Below are positions 44,808-56,047 of a stretch of DNA of 60,000 nt, in pieces. Source of the DNA: Polytrichum commune (lineage: Eukaryota > Streptophyta > Polytrichopsida > Polytrichales > Polytrichaceae); assembly GCA_950295325.1 (NCBI GenBank), contig OX485803.1, positions 37,589,554 to 37,649,553 on the forward strand, in the 5' to 3' direction. The translations under genes were made by a program, and so were the position numbers. The first letter of the stretch is position 1. Each line of letters starts with the position of its first letter. The notes beneath the pieces are model-generated. The model ran no database searches, was not told where the DNA came from, and was given only the letters and a program-made list of their open reading frames with translations.

Positions 44808-47141
44808 ATGCCATCCATGACTATGTGTAATTTGGACGAGATGAAATCAGCTATCTGTCAGTTGTACAGAAAGGCCACGGCAATGTTTCATGACCAAATG
44901 TTTCCAGTCCTGGCCAACTCGCCGCTCTGTGAAACCTGTAGTGATTTGGACTTACATCAGATCTTCAGTGAAGGTGTACATTCAGATTGTCCGATTAAAC
45001 TTGGCATTCTTGCCACAATCCTTTCCAAAAAGCGCACCTGTGGCCTTTGCCGTCTAGTCTCTCTAGTGATTTCTCGCAGCTGGTGTTTAGAGCTTCACCA
45101 AACCGAAGACCTCACATCTGTGGAAGTCCGGTTTTACGCAGGCTGCTGTGGCTATGAGGATTTGAACCAGCTTCCACAGGGTGTTGGGCCGCTCCCTACA
45201 TGCGCTCATCGCATCTATTTGGAAGCCGAACGGCCGAGCGCAATACATAGAATGGTGATGGATAAGAAAATAAGACTTCAGATGCAACTGCAGATGATGG
45301 AAGAGAGTGCGGCGAGGTTTGGGCGTGAACGTGCATTTCATGGGCGTAGGGTGGAAGCGGTGGTGAGCATGAAAAGGATTAAGGAATGGATGTGGATTTG
45401 CGAGAAGGAACACGGTGCGAAGTGTGCCGATGTGTGGAGGTATAGTAATGTCCACGGGCGGTTGCCACAGAGCGCAAGAATGATTGATGTGGATCAAATG
45501 GCGATAGTTGAGGCATCGCAGGACTGCATACACCGGTATGTCGCGCTCAGCTATGTCTGGGGAAATGTCAACACGGAGTATAAAACCGTCTCACTGAATT
45601 TGGCGGAGCGACGTCTGAGGGGCGCTCTCGAGAGCGTGGCGTTGCCGAGCACTATCTGCGATGCCATCAAGGTCGTGAGGGAGCTGGGAGAAAAGTATCT
45701 GTGGGTTGATGCTCTGTGTATTGTTCAAGACAATCCTGATGACAGGAAGATCCAGATTGAGAAAATGCATTTGATCTATGGCTTGGCAGAACTAACTATT
45801 GTTGCGGCTGGTGGCAATTCTGCGGACGCTTCACTTCCAGGTTTAAAGCCTAGGTCACATCAGGAGCTACAGCATATTGAAAGAATCCAATCGCTGTCCC
45901 TGGCCATGCCGCTCAGGATGCTTGACGAGACAATGGCTGAGTCAGTGTGGAACACACGCGGTTGGACGTATCAGGAGGCTATTCTGTCACGACGGAAGCT
46001 TTTCTTCACAAACGAGCAACTCTTCTTTCAGTGTCAATGTCAGGTGTTCTCCGAGGATGTGATAGCTGAGAGCAGTAAGGAATTAGCAGATTATCCAGGA
46101 AGACATTGCAACTACATCCCAAGGTTCATGGGGTCACACTCATTGAAAGGGGTCGAGCACCGAGATATTGAGAAGACTGACTGGAGCTTCATCTTCCGAC
46201 AATTAATTGAGTCATATACCCGACGGCTGTTGACGAACCCTGCTGACATCTACGATGCCATCTTTGCCATTATTACAATGTTTTTTGCGCATTTGCCGGA
46301 TGTGAAGAAAGGGTTTTTGTTTGGCATGCCAGCCATGGTCTGGGACCGACGGGGTCATGCCATACTGGAACACGCTATGCTTTGGCAACCAGGACTAGGT
46401 GCACCTGCGCATGCTCGTCGTCACGTTGATACAGAGTTGGTCATTACGCCGAGTTGGTCGTGGGCCGGCTGGGAGGGTAGTATAACGTATGGCATCAGCA
46501 GTGAGCAACTTGTCGGGTTCCTTGATGATGAACAAAATGCCTCCGTTTCGCTGGTCGATGAATGGATCATTGGCGATATGGACGGGCGGGCCAGGCGGAT
46601 CTCCACGAGGCGCCATCTGCAGACTCGTGACACTCCTCATGAGATAGCATCATACTTGGGGCCTTCGAACTCTCGTGCATCGCTTGTTGACGAGGGTGAC
46701 AGTCTTGCGCCAGGAACGCTGCTGTTCCGCACCACTGCTGCATCTTTGAAGGTGCGGAGAATCGATCTTCCCGTCAACACCAACGTCCAGTTGGAACGTG
46801 GGCGTCGTTGGCACTATGATAGCATGTTTCATTCTGTCTTTGAGATCTTCAAGGATACTTTGCTGTCTGCAACGATGGGCAGGATTGTGCTGCCATCCGA
46901 CACCGATACAACTATGCCCCTTGAATTTGTGGTCCTCTCCTGTTGTAGTTTGCATCACGAGAACTCCGATACTTATGATAGTCAGATGTTCGGGAACTCC
47001 TATGTCGGGTGTTTGTTGAATGTTATGGCTGTTAAAACAGCCGATGGAACAGAAGTGTCTGAGAGACTCGGGGTGGGTGTGATTGTAGAGCCGGCTTGGG
47101 TTGCAGCAGGGATTCAGGACCGGGTGGTACAGTTGCAATGA
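44808..47141 (+). CDS. HET-domain protein (heterokaryon incompatibility family), intronless
   Basis: 777 residues, uninterrupted. In fungi HET proteins trigger programmed cell death after allorecognition; the role in this plant is unknown. Visible parts: paired cysteines CETC (41-44) and CGLC (78-81), an N-terminal metal-site-like region; IKEWMWICEKEHGAKC (191-206), a segment common before fungal HET domains; the HET core at about 243-395 with YVALSYVWG (244-252), LPSTICDAI (279-287), YLWVDALCI (297-305) and WNTRGWTYQEAILSRR (381-396); then DIYDAI (480-485) and PSWSWAGW (548-555), also usual in fungal members. No transmembrane or signal segment was seen. ATG 44808 is the first after an in-frame TGA near 44735, but a CAG acceptor at 44757 leaves room for upstream exons. 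Strong fungal-type architecture without introns suggests horizontal transfer. Confidence 0.9.
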   Translation: MPSMTMCNLDEMKSAICQLYRKATAMFHDQMFPVLANSPLCETCSDLDLHQIFSEGVHSDCPIKLGILATILSKKRTCGLCRLVSLVISRSWCLELHQTEDLTSVEVRFYAGCCGYEDLNQLPQGVGPLPTCAHRIYLEAERPSAIHRMVMDKKIRLQMQLQMMEESAARFGRERAFHGRRVEAVVSMKRIKEWMWICEKEHGAKCADVWRYSNVHGRLPQSARMIDVDQMAIVEASQDCIHRYVALSYVWGNVNTEYKTVSLNLAERRLRGALESVALPSTICDAIKVVRELGEKYLWVDALCIVQDNPDDRKIQIEKMHLIYGLAELTIVAAGGNSADASLPGLKPRSHQELQHIERIQSLSLAMPLRMLDETMAESVWNTRGWTYQEAILSRRKLFFTNEQLFFQCQCQVFSEDVIAESSKELADYPGRHCNYIPRFMGSHSLKGVEHRDIEKTDWSFIFRQLIESYTRRLLTNPADIYDAIFAIITMFFAHLPDVKKGFLFGMPAMVWDRRGHAILEHAMLWQPGLGAPAHARRHVDTELVITPSWSWAGWEGSITYGISSEQLVGFLDDEQNASVSLVDEWIIGDMDGRARRISTRRHLQTRDTPHEIASYLGPSNSRASLVDEGDSLAPGTLLFRTTAASLKVRRIDLPVNTNVQLERGRRWHYDSMFHSVFEIFKDTLLSATMGRIVLPSDTDTTMPLEFVVLSCCSLHHENSDTYDSQMFGNSYVGCLLNVMAVKTADGTEVSERLGVGVIVEPAWVAAGIQDRVVQLQ

Positions 47142-47940
47142 TGAACAGATCCTTCAAAATTGCAATAGTCGACCCTTGTACTGAAACGCAAACAAAGGAC
47201 AATATGAGGTGGAATGCTCTTTTGAACCTACATCTTGACGGGCAAGTATGTGATTAGCAGTGAGAGTGTTTGTAAGAATGGTATCCCTGGTTTTAATCAA
47301 GATTCTCTATGCACTAATTCTGTCAATTTAATGGTAAATGGAAGTAAACCTAAGAGACCAAAACAATTTCCACATTGACATGTCTGGTCTTTCGAAAAGC
47401 GCACGAAACGTCACGTCTTTCCTGCAATTCAGAGTGATAAGGTGAGTCGTTGAGGAGGAAGATGAGAGCAGCTAGCCTACGAGATGAGTCTCAGACTCGG
47501 ACTGATGAGATCTTTCTTGTCCATGTGAACGCTATGGGCAGTCGGACACCAGAATCATGGGCAGGCTCTCCAGGTTGCCCAGCCCCTGTGACTCCAGAAG
47601 CACGATGTCCTCAATGTCAGGGTCAGGCGTGTCGCGGTGCTGGCTCCTCCACTCATTTCCAAGTAACAGTCACCAGTCTCAAGTAACGAGTCTCACAGAG
47701 AGGGCCATAGTCTTAGTAACCAGTAACCAGTAACCAAGTCAGCGTCAAGTTCTCGAATGAGGTGTTGGCCACTCCTCCTTTTATGCTTGCCTTTGAGGCT
47801 TGCCCCAAACAATATGGGTTAATGGGCAGATTAGCTAATTCCCACAGCTTCTCCCTCGCGTTCGAACGCGTCGACTCCGTCACGATAATTTGCAGGGCAA
47901 TTTCTCCAATCTCCCTTCGATTTCGTTGTTGTTATCACAG
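47142..47940. other. non-coding, HET gene 3' flank
   Basis: No conserved frame. CCATAGTCT occurs at 47705, followed by an AGTAACC tandem triplet (about 47715-47735). Confidence 0.5.
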
Positions 47941-47944
47941 ACTC

Positions 47945-48180
47945 CATGGTCAGGGAGATTGCTGGGCATAATCGATCGCGATCCTATAATCTGCAAGCCC
48001 CACCAGTTATAGAGTGACCTCCTTCTGTCTCCCTCTATTGAATTGGTGTGTATTCAACGAATCCCTCCGAAACGATCGGTGATTTCCCTGCAGTCTTGAG
48101 CTTCAACCCGTTATTTCTCAAACTCAATTGGATCATTTGTAACTCCATGCTGGTTCTTCCCAAACATTCTTCCCGTTATA
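47945..48180. repeat. dispersed repeat R2, copy 3
   Basis: Third copy: CAGGGAGATTGCTGGGCATA, GCGATCCTATAATCTGCAAG, TTGAATTGGTGTGTATTC, CTCAATTGGATCATTTGTAA and GCTGGTTCTTCCC, in the order seen in the other two. Confidence 0.65.
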
Positions 48181-50340
48181 TCCATCTCTTCCCGAGAATT
48201 AAAGCGCACAACAAACTGGTTAGGATTCCTCCTTTTTGAGCTACTCGGCTGGGCATTTCATAGGATTTAGATCTCAACGTGCGCACTTATTGGAATTGCA
48301 AATTGTGTGAAAAATTGTTGCTTAGGCATTTGCTCTGACTTCACATCAGATAGCTCAAGTTTGCCACAGCCAAGTCACATGGCCGATCACACCCAAAGAA
48401 AATTAGCGTCACTCCCACAAGTTTCATTCACTTCACTACCAAGGGAAACGACACACAACTCGACATTACTTCCCACCGTGCTCATAAGATTAAGGGGTAG
48501 TTACTTCACTCCTTTCTCAAGAGGAATTCACCGCACCATCATACTCAAACTCAAGCAGGTGTTAGAATTCTACACCTGAGGTTCTCTCAGACTTATTCTG
48601 CAAGACCACTTCAATGTGTGGACAATTCTTCTCGACTAAAGTATGAGATCACACTTATGAAACCTACGAATATGTTGCAACATCAATTGTAGTAGCACGG
48701 TGACAGAAACTCCCTCTGACATTTTATGCACCAGACAGAGGGACACTTACAAACTATCCCAATTTCCTTCGACAGGATTCAAGACACAATTCGTGTATCT
48801 TTTTATACAAACTCCTTTCACATGATTACAGTGTTAAAGCACCTCCTCGTACTTAGATACATTCACAACATGACTTATTACAGTTAGAGGCTTTCAGAAC
48901 GATTCATGGAATTCAATTCACTTTGATGACCCCGGAAGGATCTCTTCCTTCTCAGAAGAGATTCAACATTCCCACAAGCAAATACTCTCAATTCCCTTGA
49001 GAGAAACATCCACACAAGTGACTTCGCAAGAGTTATGATCAACACCACAAAGACTTACTCCCTTCACGAGAATAAGGTATCAAACATTCTGTCAAGTTTC
49101 TTCCCTAACAAGGGATATACATTTCTACTTCATCAATTCACAACACACCATCACAACAGGTACAAACTTTATCCTTATAATTGATAAAATAGCTTCACAC
49201 TATTATATTATGTAGAGTAACATGTACAATCAAAAAGGGCTTCACACCCAGACTAGAATCGCTCAAAAACTGCAAGACGAGGGAGGCTCTCTTCTCGAGA
49301 GGAACTGTTTTCTCCTCCCTCTCTTCTTCCTATATCCCCTGAGTTAACTACCTCGTCTCTTGGAACCAGATCTCATGAGGCTCTTCAACTTAGTCACATG
49401 CCTATTGTCCTGCCCAAAAGACTCTTCAACTCCTGGGATTTTACTTCACTAAGTCAAATGAGTCTCCTTTTGCTCAATTCCATTAACTATTCGGGGCCAT
49501 TCACGGTTAGGGTACTACTTTTGGCCGTCTAACGGAAAACGGACTTTTTTGGATAACTTCACATGCTTGGTATGCTTAGATTTGTATTGTGAAGCATATT
49601 TTGGATCATACCTACATTTCATACTCCATATCGAGTACACTAACAAAGTTAATTTAGAAGGAATAGGGTCATCTAAGATATCCTTTTGATTCCTTAAAGG
49701 ACATTCAGGAGTGCTGTCTTAATTGTTCACCTTAAGATCAAGGAATGAAAAGGACAACAAGAATCAATCGGAACGATCCCAAATTTTTTCCTCACACTCA
49801 TCGTTCAAGTGTGTACCAATAGAACCAAATATGTATTGAATAGCAATTGCCCAACTTTACATGTGGCACCAAACAAGTCCAAATATACATATAATCACGG
49901 CCACACGTAAAATGAATGTCTAGTATTAGAATTGGACAAAAAAAATTATATGAATGGACACATGACACTTTTACCAAGGTACCAAGATACATAACAGGAA
50001 ATAATTGACCACCAATGCACACCTAAATAGCAAAAAAATGCCACTGATGTGGCCTAGGGTTTAGGGTTTAGGGTTTAGGGTGATTATTAAATAATAATAA
50101 AAATCTTTCTTGATAAAGCTTATGAACTATCTACTTATTTATGTAAAATTTATTGATCAAATAATAGTAAATCATGATAAAAACCAAGATCAATGCGACA
50201 AAGTCCTGAAGTCCTGTGTCCCGAAAGTAGTACCCTGATTGTGAATGGCCCCATTCACTAATCACTCATTTCAGTGTTCATTTGGCATTCTAATGTACAT
50301 ATTGAGTTCATATTTTGCCAAAATTCAAAAATGTCTACAT
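48181..50340. other. non-coding, no gene seen
   Basis: Long pyrimidine-rich stretch without a conserved frame. It follows the 3' end of the amber-interrupted ORF and may include its element's flank. Confidence 0.5.
50053..50081. repeat. short interstitial telomere-like repeat
   Basis: About four copies of TTTAGGG, the plant telomere unit, in CTAGGGTTTAGGGTTTAGGG and its continuation. Too short for a telomere. Confidence 0.9.
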
Positions 50341-50375
50341 CTAGACTAAAAATCTGTACCACATAGCTCCCTCCT

Positions 50376-52985
50376 TTATCTATTGGTGTCCCTGCCAACT
50401 CTAAGTCGCTTCATCGAGCCTTCAGTCTCTTCGCCTTCATCGACGTCCATGTAATCTTGACTGCACGAGCCTCTTTGTCTGCTCTCCTTAGCTTCCAGCC
50501 GCATGATGGCTCGTTGAAGATCCTCGTCTCGCTCCACAGCCTGAGGGTTATTCTTTCTCTGCCACTTGAGGAAACGCTCAAATGGTCCGGCTCGGATGAA
50601 AGGGAACTCATTTATTAAGGAGACATGAACTCCTTCGATGAAATGAGTCAACGCCATCGCCTCCACAACTCTGATCCATCGGGATGGCCGGTATTGTAAC
50701 TTTAGCAACATCAAGAATTCCTGCTTCGACTCATTGTGCATGTTCACGTTGATTGCGAAATTCAATCGGGGACACCAATCGGCCAATGCTGCACAAAAAA
50801 TTGCCGCTCTGAAACACACTGGATCCTTGTGTGTCTTGTGCTCATCAAAAAATCTCTGGTACGCCTCTCGGCATTGGGCTGGTGTATTAAAGCCGGGTGC
50901 ACCTTGAATCTGAGGCCAGTTGTACTCCACCGACGCTATGGTCGAATCAGGTGCCCACTTGTGACGTCGAGCACACGGACAAAATTGAGGATGCAAATGC
51001 AGCGCTGGTGGGGGATCGAAAGACCAGGGCCCACTAATTTGTTTGTACACCAAATCTGTAGCCATTTGTTCCACTCGGGAGAGACCATAGTCTTGCAAGA
51101 TCCAAGTTATCGCTGCCCAAGTTGGAACAGGTTGCTCTTGCGCATTGTCGAACAACTCTTCGTACCGCCCCAAGTATCGCTGGTCCGCTACATTGCCTCC
51201 TTCCGGGATGACTATGGTCTTGGAAAAAGTTGATATGTACCCGGGTGGGGCCACCAAAAACTGGACCTGCCCTTTCATCATAAACACTGGTGGTTTCCTT
51301 GTCTCCACCGCCTAGATGTACCTCTCTATCCTCTCTAAAGACTTATCTCTATTATAAAGGTAGTGGGACCCTGTGAAATCCTCACTCTCGACCAGCCTGT
51401 AGGTTCTCTTGAGGTTACAACTCACGATTCGGGCTAAGTACTCGTCATGCTTCATTATGGGTAACAAATCCTCCATATTCCTCTTCCACTTTGCCCGAGT
51501 CTCACGATTCTGACCATAGAACTGCTGTGACATTTGGGTTCCATAATTTGACTAGTCTACCACTCTCTCTTCCACTCGGCGGCCTACAATGCGTCTAAGG
51601 TGTAGCTGCTCCTCACAGTCTGCATAATACAAGTAAATGCGAGCCCCTACATCCCCTATCACTACATAAGCCTGAAAGGGATCTAACAATTTCAGGTGCT
51701 TCCTAGCTAATATTTCTGTGAACAAGTTTTCAGCTGTGCACTTCACAGAAAAATCCCACAGCTCCTCAAATTGCTCCGGGGTAAGACACGCATGTAATTC
51801 CAACCCGACCATAGTAAAAAACAGGTCACGTTGAAACATATAGAACTGATGAAGGTTAAAATTAGGAATAACCTTCTTCTCCACATCCCACAGCCTTGTA
51901 CAAATCTCCAAAGGTAGCTTGATGGAGATGGGTGCAGGCTGCTCCGATTTCACTGGTATCAGGGCCATTGGTGGGACCATCAGCTCCTCGGTGTTGCTAG
52001 ATCTATCCACCATCATAGGCCGCATAGGCTCCTTCCCTCGTGAAATTTCCATGCCCTTTCCTCTCTTCGGCTGGGGCTTTTCAAGCTGCCTCTTCAACTC
52101 CGTGTTTTGAGTCTGTAACTCCTCGAAGCGACGATGGTCATTGAACTTGTCTTGGAGGAGCTGGTTAATCTGTTGTAAATACCCCACACTTTTTTCTTGT
52201 ACCTCAACCAATTTGTCCTTCTTCTTGGACAACTGAATCTCTAACTCCCGCAGCTTAACTCTAATATGTCCTAACTGCACCTCTAACTCCGCTACATTTG
52301 GTGAATCATGGGACTTTGGTTGCGTAGGTAAAGCACTTCGCGGGGGGGTCACCTCAATCCTCTTTCCCTCGCACAGACAGGAAATGAAAAAGGCCGACAT
52401 CAAACAAATATTCGTTGGGGATTGGGCCTTTCGAGTTTGGATCTCCTCATTTATTCGATTATGCACCACCTTAGCCCACCTTACTTCCTTTCCTTCCCAA
52501 GTTCGGATAGCTGCCACAATGTACTTCTGCTCCATCTTATGATCTTCCGGTCTGAACAACAAGTATGTGTTCACAAAATCGAACCACTCCTTCCAATGGT
52601 TTCGGGCTGCCTCAAAATTCCACTTGTTGTCTTTCCCCCATTTGAACTTATAATCAAAAATCTCCTTTGCTTCCGTCTTTCTCAGATCCGGCAAAGCTTC
52701 CATATTCACCCCGTGATCGGGTAAGGCCAAGGTCTAAGATATAGTTAAAGTGGAAAAACTCACTGTTGCTCCTGCCACCTATGCAAACTTTGTCTTCAGC
52801 TGGTAGGTATTGACGAATTGGGTGACCTTTGCAATGTTGACTTCTTTTTCCACGTCTCGTATCCACAGCAAAAATTCCCAGATCCCTGCTTGCTCCAATT
52901 GGCTTCGATTCTTCGCCATGGCTTGTTGCAGTTTCCGAGGAATTTCGGGAAGGACCACTGCTAGAACTATAGGGGTCGGGGCCAT
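50376..52985 (-). CDS. unrecognised 870-codon frame interrupted by four TAG codons only
   Basis: From ATG 52985 to TAA 50376-50378 one frame stays open except at codons 69 (52779-52781), 84 (52734-52736), 478 (51552-51554) and 558 (51312-51314), all TAG. Segments: 68 residues with IWEFLLWIRDVEKEV; a 14-residue link; about 393 residues with WKEWFDFVNTYLLF, a heptad-like coiled coil at codons 230-303 (LEVQLGHIRVKLRELEIQL...), a basic PKRGKG stretch and IARKHLKLLDPFQAY-like C-part; 79 residues; and a final 311 residues with QCREAYQRFFDEH, CRAAIFCAALADW-like and MDVDEGEETEG acidic tail. No zinc knuckle, protease or reverse-transcriptase motif. The neighbourhood is repeat-rich, so a gag-like transposon ORF is possible. 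It may be a pseudogene, or a readthrough frame. Confidence 0.55.
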
Positions 52986-52989
52986 TTCT

Positions 52990-54420
52990 GACTCCTAAAG
53001 TAACTCTTGGCAGTAACACTATCCTAATTTGTATGCAGTCCGTTGAAAACCCTGCAGTAACTACACTTGAACCTAATTAGTTTACTCAGCAATGAACCTT
53101 TTGGGACTCCTTCATTCGACAATTGAGCTCTCGGCCAAGACTATAGTCCCTTGAGCTAAACCTTCTTTCTGGGTGACTCATTCGAAAAGATCTGAAATCA
53201 AAGCTACCAAATTTCTGTCTCTTTTAGACGCATCAGCTACAGGGTGCACAGATGTTTGAACAAAGACGAATTCCGTAGGACAGCGAAGACTCTGTATCAA
53301 AAGACAATCACAGTGGACCTATCCTTACTGCCAGCTTCTTTCTCAGTCGATTTGGATCCTTAGACTCTGACTCTCCCAAGAAAAACTAAGTTCTTTAGAG
53401 AAAGACAAGGTTCAGTGAGATAAAAGAATTTTGTATGCCCACCAGGATCCCCCTACCAGAAGAGATATCTAAGAGCATTTTGCATAAAGAGACAAGCAAG
53501 ATAGGGATTCACGTCCGAGATCATCAAAGAGCTTACTACTTGTGACATTGTGTAACAAAGTTCTCTACCCTACTGATAATTTCTAACTACCACTCCTCTG
53601 AATCTCTCTTCTTCTTGACTCCAGCATGTTTCCACATTCTCTTCTCTAATTCCGATTTCTTTTCTTTTTCTTCTTTCCGTTGGTAGTCTCCTCTCAGAAA
53701 GTCTCTACTACGCTCAGAAATTCATATCTGCAATTTTCTCTCTTATCTCTCTTTTGAGGTTGATTCTACCTACACTATCTTCTGTGAAGAGTAAAGAATT
53801 TGATACTGAATTTTTCTTTGTTCAAGTGGCAGCATTTTTATCTCTCAGGGTAGAAATATTACTGTTTCACTCTGTTTCAACATTGTTCCACTCTCTTTCT
53901 TTCACAATATGAAACTATCTGTCTTTCATTCTGTTTCTTATATTCATTCTCTTGAGAGTTGGATCCCTATTCTGGTTTCCTTACTGATCTCTCAAATGTC
54001 TCTCCACTCTCCTCAATCTCTCAGAAATGTTCCTCTTTTCTCTCTGGCAATTCTATCCTACTTCTTCCCGAAGTTACAATCTGTTACACATTTCAGTTCA
54101 CCCATTAGCTTTGTTAGGGTTCACTAATGCATGTATTAAGACAACCTCTTTCAACCTTGTGATGATTCTTTCCTTGGTTGGTTATCAATTATCATTTGCC
54201 TATTCAAAAGAAGCGGTGTAAACTACCAAACATTCGACTGTCTCGGTTGAAGGGTCACTGGTGTGGACAGATTTATCACACAGTTCAGAAGAGCTTGAAA
54301 CTGGAACTAAAACTTGATTTGGAGTATGGAATTGCTCAACAACTTACATTGGAAAGTGATGAAATTCTTTCAACTCGATGTGATGAATCTTTCATACAAA
54401 ACAATTGTCCTTTTCTGTTT
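52990..54420. other. non-coding leader side of the amber-interrupted ORF
   Basis: In the same frame just upstream of the ATG there are further TAGs (within 53000-53075) and then a TAA near 53082, so coding does not obviously extend. 53540-54130 is strongly pyrimidine-rich on the plus strand. Confidence 0.5.
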
Positions 54421-54421
54421 A

Positions 54422-55255
54422 GACAATGCCTCGGGGGGGGGGGGGGGCACTGGCGAAAAACGTAGGAACTACGTGCGATAAAATATAGGGTCTTGTATAA
54501 AAATTTGGCATAAAATTTGTAAAATTATTAGATGTAGTATAGGGTGCTCTGGGATTGTGAAACATGATTATATGTAATATAGCATTTGACAAAACATGAT
54601 TACATTACCTAAGTGGTACATATAAAATAGCATGGAGAAAAAACGATAGTTTCAAAAATTAAATACTTTGCCCCCAAAATATAAAACCGGCCCCACTTTA
54701 GACCTTTCGGAAATTGCATAAATGAAAAAAATGCCGGCTAATTGCCTAAATACATTAGGAAATGGGGGCTATCAACCGATAAATTTTGCACTCTCTAGGC
54801 CCACTCTCGGGTAAAAATTGAAAAATCCGAGCTACCTCCAGAAAGCTCGGCAATTAGCCGTTTCCTCTACAGAACTCCCCGGACTCTGCTCCCGCCCTCT
54901 CTCGCCCCCGCCTCCGTCAACCCTAGTTGGCAGACCTCAACTTGGTGCAAGAGTGGCACTCTGCTTCTCCGAGGCCCTAGAACAATCGGAGGATTCGGCT
55001 TCCAAACAATCGAAAACAATCAAGCAATCACCACCGGAAGCCTGGACATATAAGTAATATAGGGTACCATAAAATCAACCATTCAAGAATTTATAATTAC
55101 CAATAGGGTGCAAATAATCACAACAATTTACCATTATTTCAAAAATTAGCATCCCTTATAATCCTTTCTCATAGGTAAATAGCCCCCATTTTAATAGGTC
55201 ATTATCGCAGGTGTATGCAAAATATACAAGGGAGTGCCCCCCCCGAGGACAATGC
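54422..55255. mobile_element. TIR element family T2 (G-run ends), copy 2, 8-bp target duplication
   Basis: Body 54430-55247 (818 bp), flanked by perfect 8-bp direct repeats GACAATGC at 54422-54429 and 55248-55255. Both ends read CTCGGGGGG...GCACT inward (14-15 G on the left, 8 on the right). An inner motif ACGTGCGATAAAATATAGGG (54471) has a partial inverted partner TTATCGCAG (55202). This matches the plan of 27789-28214, whose inner motif is ACCACGTGCGATAAAA. No transposase; frames at 54818-55057 and 55211-55480 show no motif. Confidence 0.85.
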
Positions 55256-55883
55256 ACTTCACATGGGAGAGGTTTACCTGGACCAGTAAGGATTCCTCCT
55301 TGCTGCGCCACAATTCGTCTCCTCCCTGTTCACGCCCTTTACTTCTGCGATCGCCTCCGCACTCCACAATCCTTCCAACTTCGGGTTGCTCTGGTTCTTC
55401 AGGACTCCCCACTTACTCAGCTCCAATCCCTACTTCGCAATCACCTTCCTCTCTTGTCTCAACCCTATCTATTCTCATAATGTGTGCACTTGAGATCTTA
55501 GGCCAAAACGCTTCAAGGTACCGGGTGTCGAAGCGACTATAGTCTGGGAAGTTGGAGGGGCTTAGCTACGGTCGCGGTCGAGTGACACTGTAACAGCTCT
55601 CCACTCAACCGTCAGTCCTGATTTGAAGCTCTTCACACTAGGGTTGTTTCATCCCTACACTATTCATGATTACTCTCCCAAGAGACCTCTTTTCAGTTCA
55701 TTTAGACTATGGTCCAAGATTCTTCCTTATTATGAAACTAGGTACTTTCCATAAGCCTAATTTCAGTTTCTTAAAAAATTTAACGTGGTTGTGAAAAAAT
55801 TATGAAAAATTTATTAATACAAATGATTAATATTACTTTATATTATTCTTGTAATTTTCAATATATTAAGTAGCTTATTATAA
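55256..55883. other. candidate 3' LTR region of the Ty3 element
   Basis: It lies just past the purine tract of the Ty3 element. No second LTR is in the window to compare with, so borders are unknown. It contains AGACTATGG (55704-55712) and GACTATAGTCT (55535). Confidence 0.35.
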
Positions 55884-55897
55884 CCTCCCCCCGTCTT
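55884..55897 (-). promoter_or_regulatory. polypurine tract of the Ty3 element
   Basis: Minus strand AAGACGGGGGGAGG, 22 bases after the pol TAA; the usual primer for plus-strand synthesis, next to the 3' LTR. Confidence 0.55.
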
Positions 55898-55918
55898 AAA
55901 CTTAGTAACTGTCCTCAG

Positions 55919-56047
55919 TTACTTCCGATAGACTTTCAAACGATTGCCATTAAGTCTTGTGGGGAGGACATTTCCCGCAAAATCTTCTAATTCAAAAGAA
56001 CCATTGGTATGCATTACCCGTACTTTATAAGGACCTAACCAATGTAA
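55919..56047 (-). pseudogene. Ty3 integrase C-terminal tail after a nonsense codon
   Basis: The frame continues after TGA 56048-56050 with LHWLGPYKVRVMHTNGSF and NRLKVYRK and stops at TAA 55919-55921. GPY is the integrase C-terminal (GPY/F) module, which lies next to the TGA. Tail length is normal for elements without a chromodomain. Confidence 0.85.

Noticed and set aside
45087-45533. 148-codon frame antisense to the HET gene
   Set aside because: Shadow of the HET reading frame; no independent evidence of coding.
44808-47141. Window from a fungal genome rather than a plant
   Set aside because: RRS1 exon structure and telo-box, NLR LRR debris and plant-type MITEs lie on the same contiguous sequence; the HET gene alone is fungal-like.
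50053-50081. Telomere end or subtelomere
   Set aside because: Only about four TTTAGGG units with ordinary sequence on both sides.
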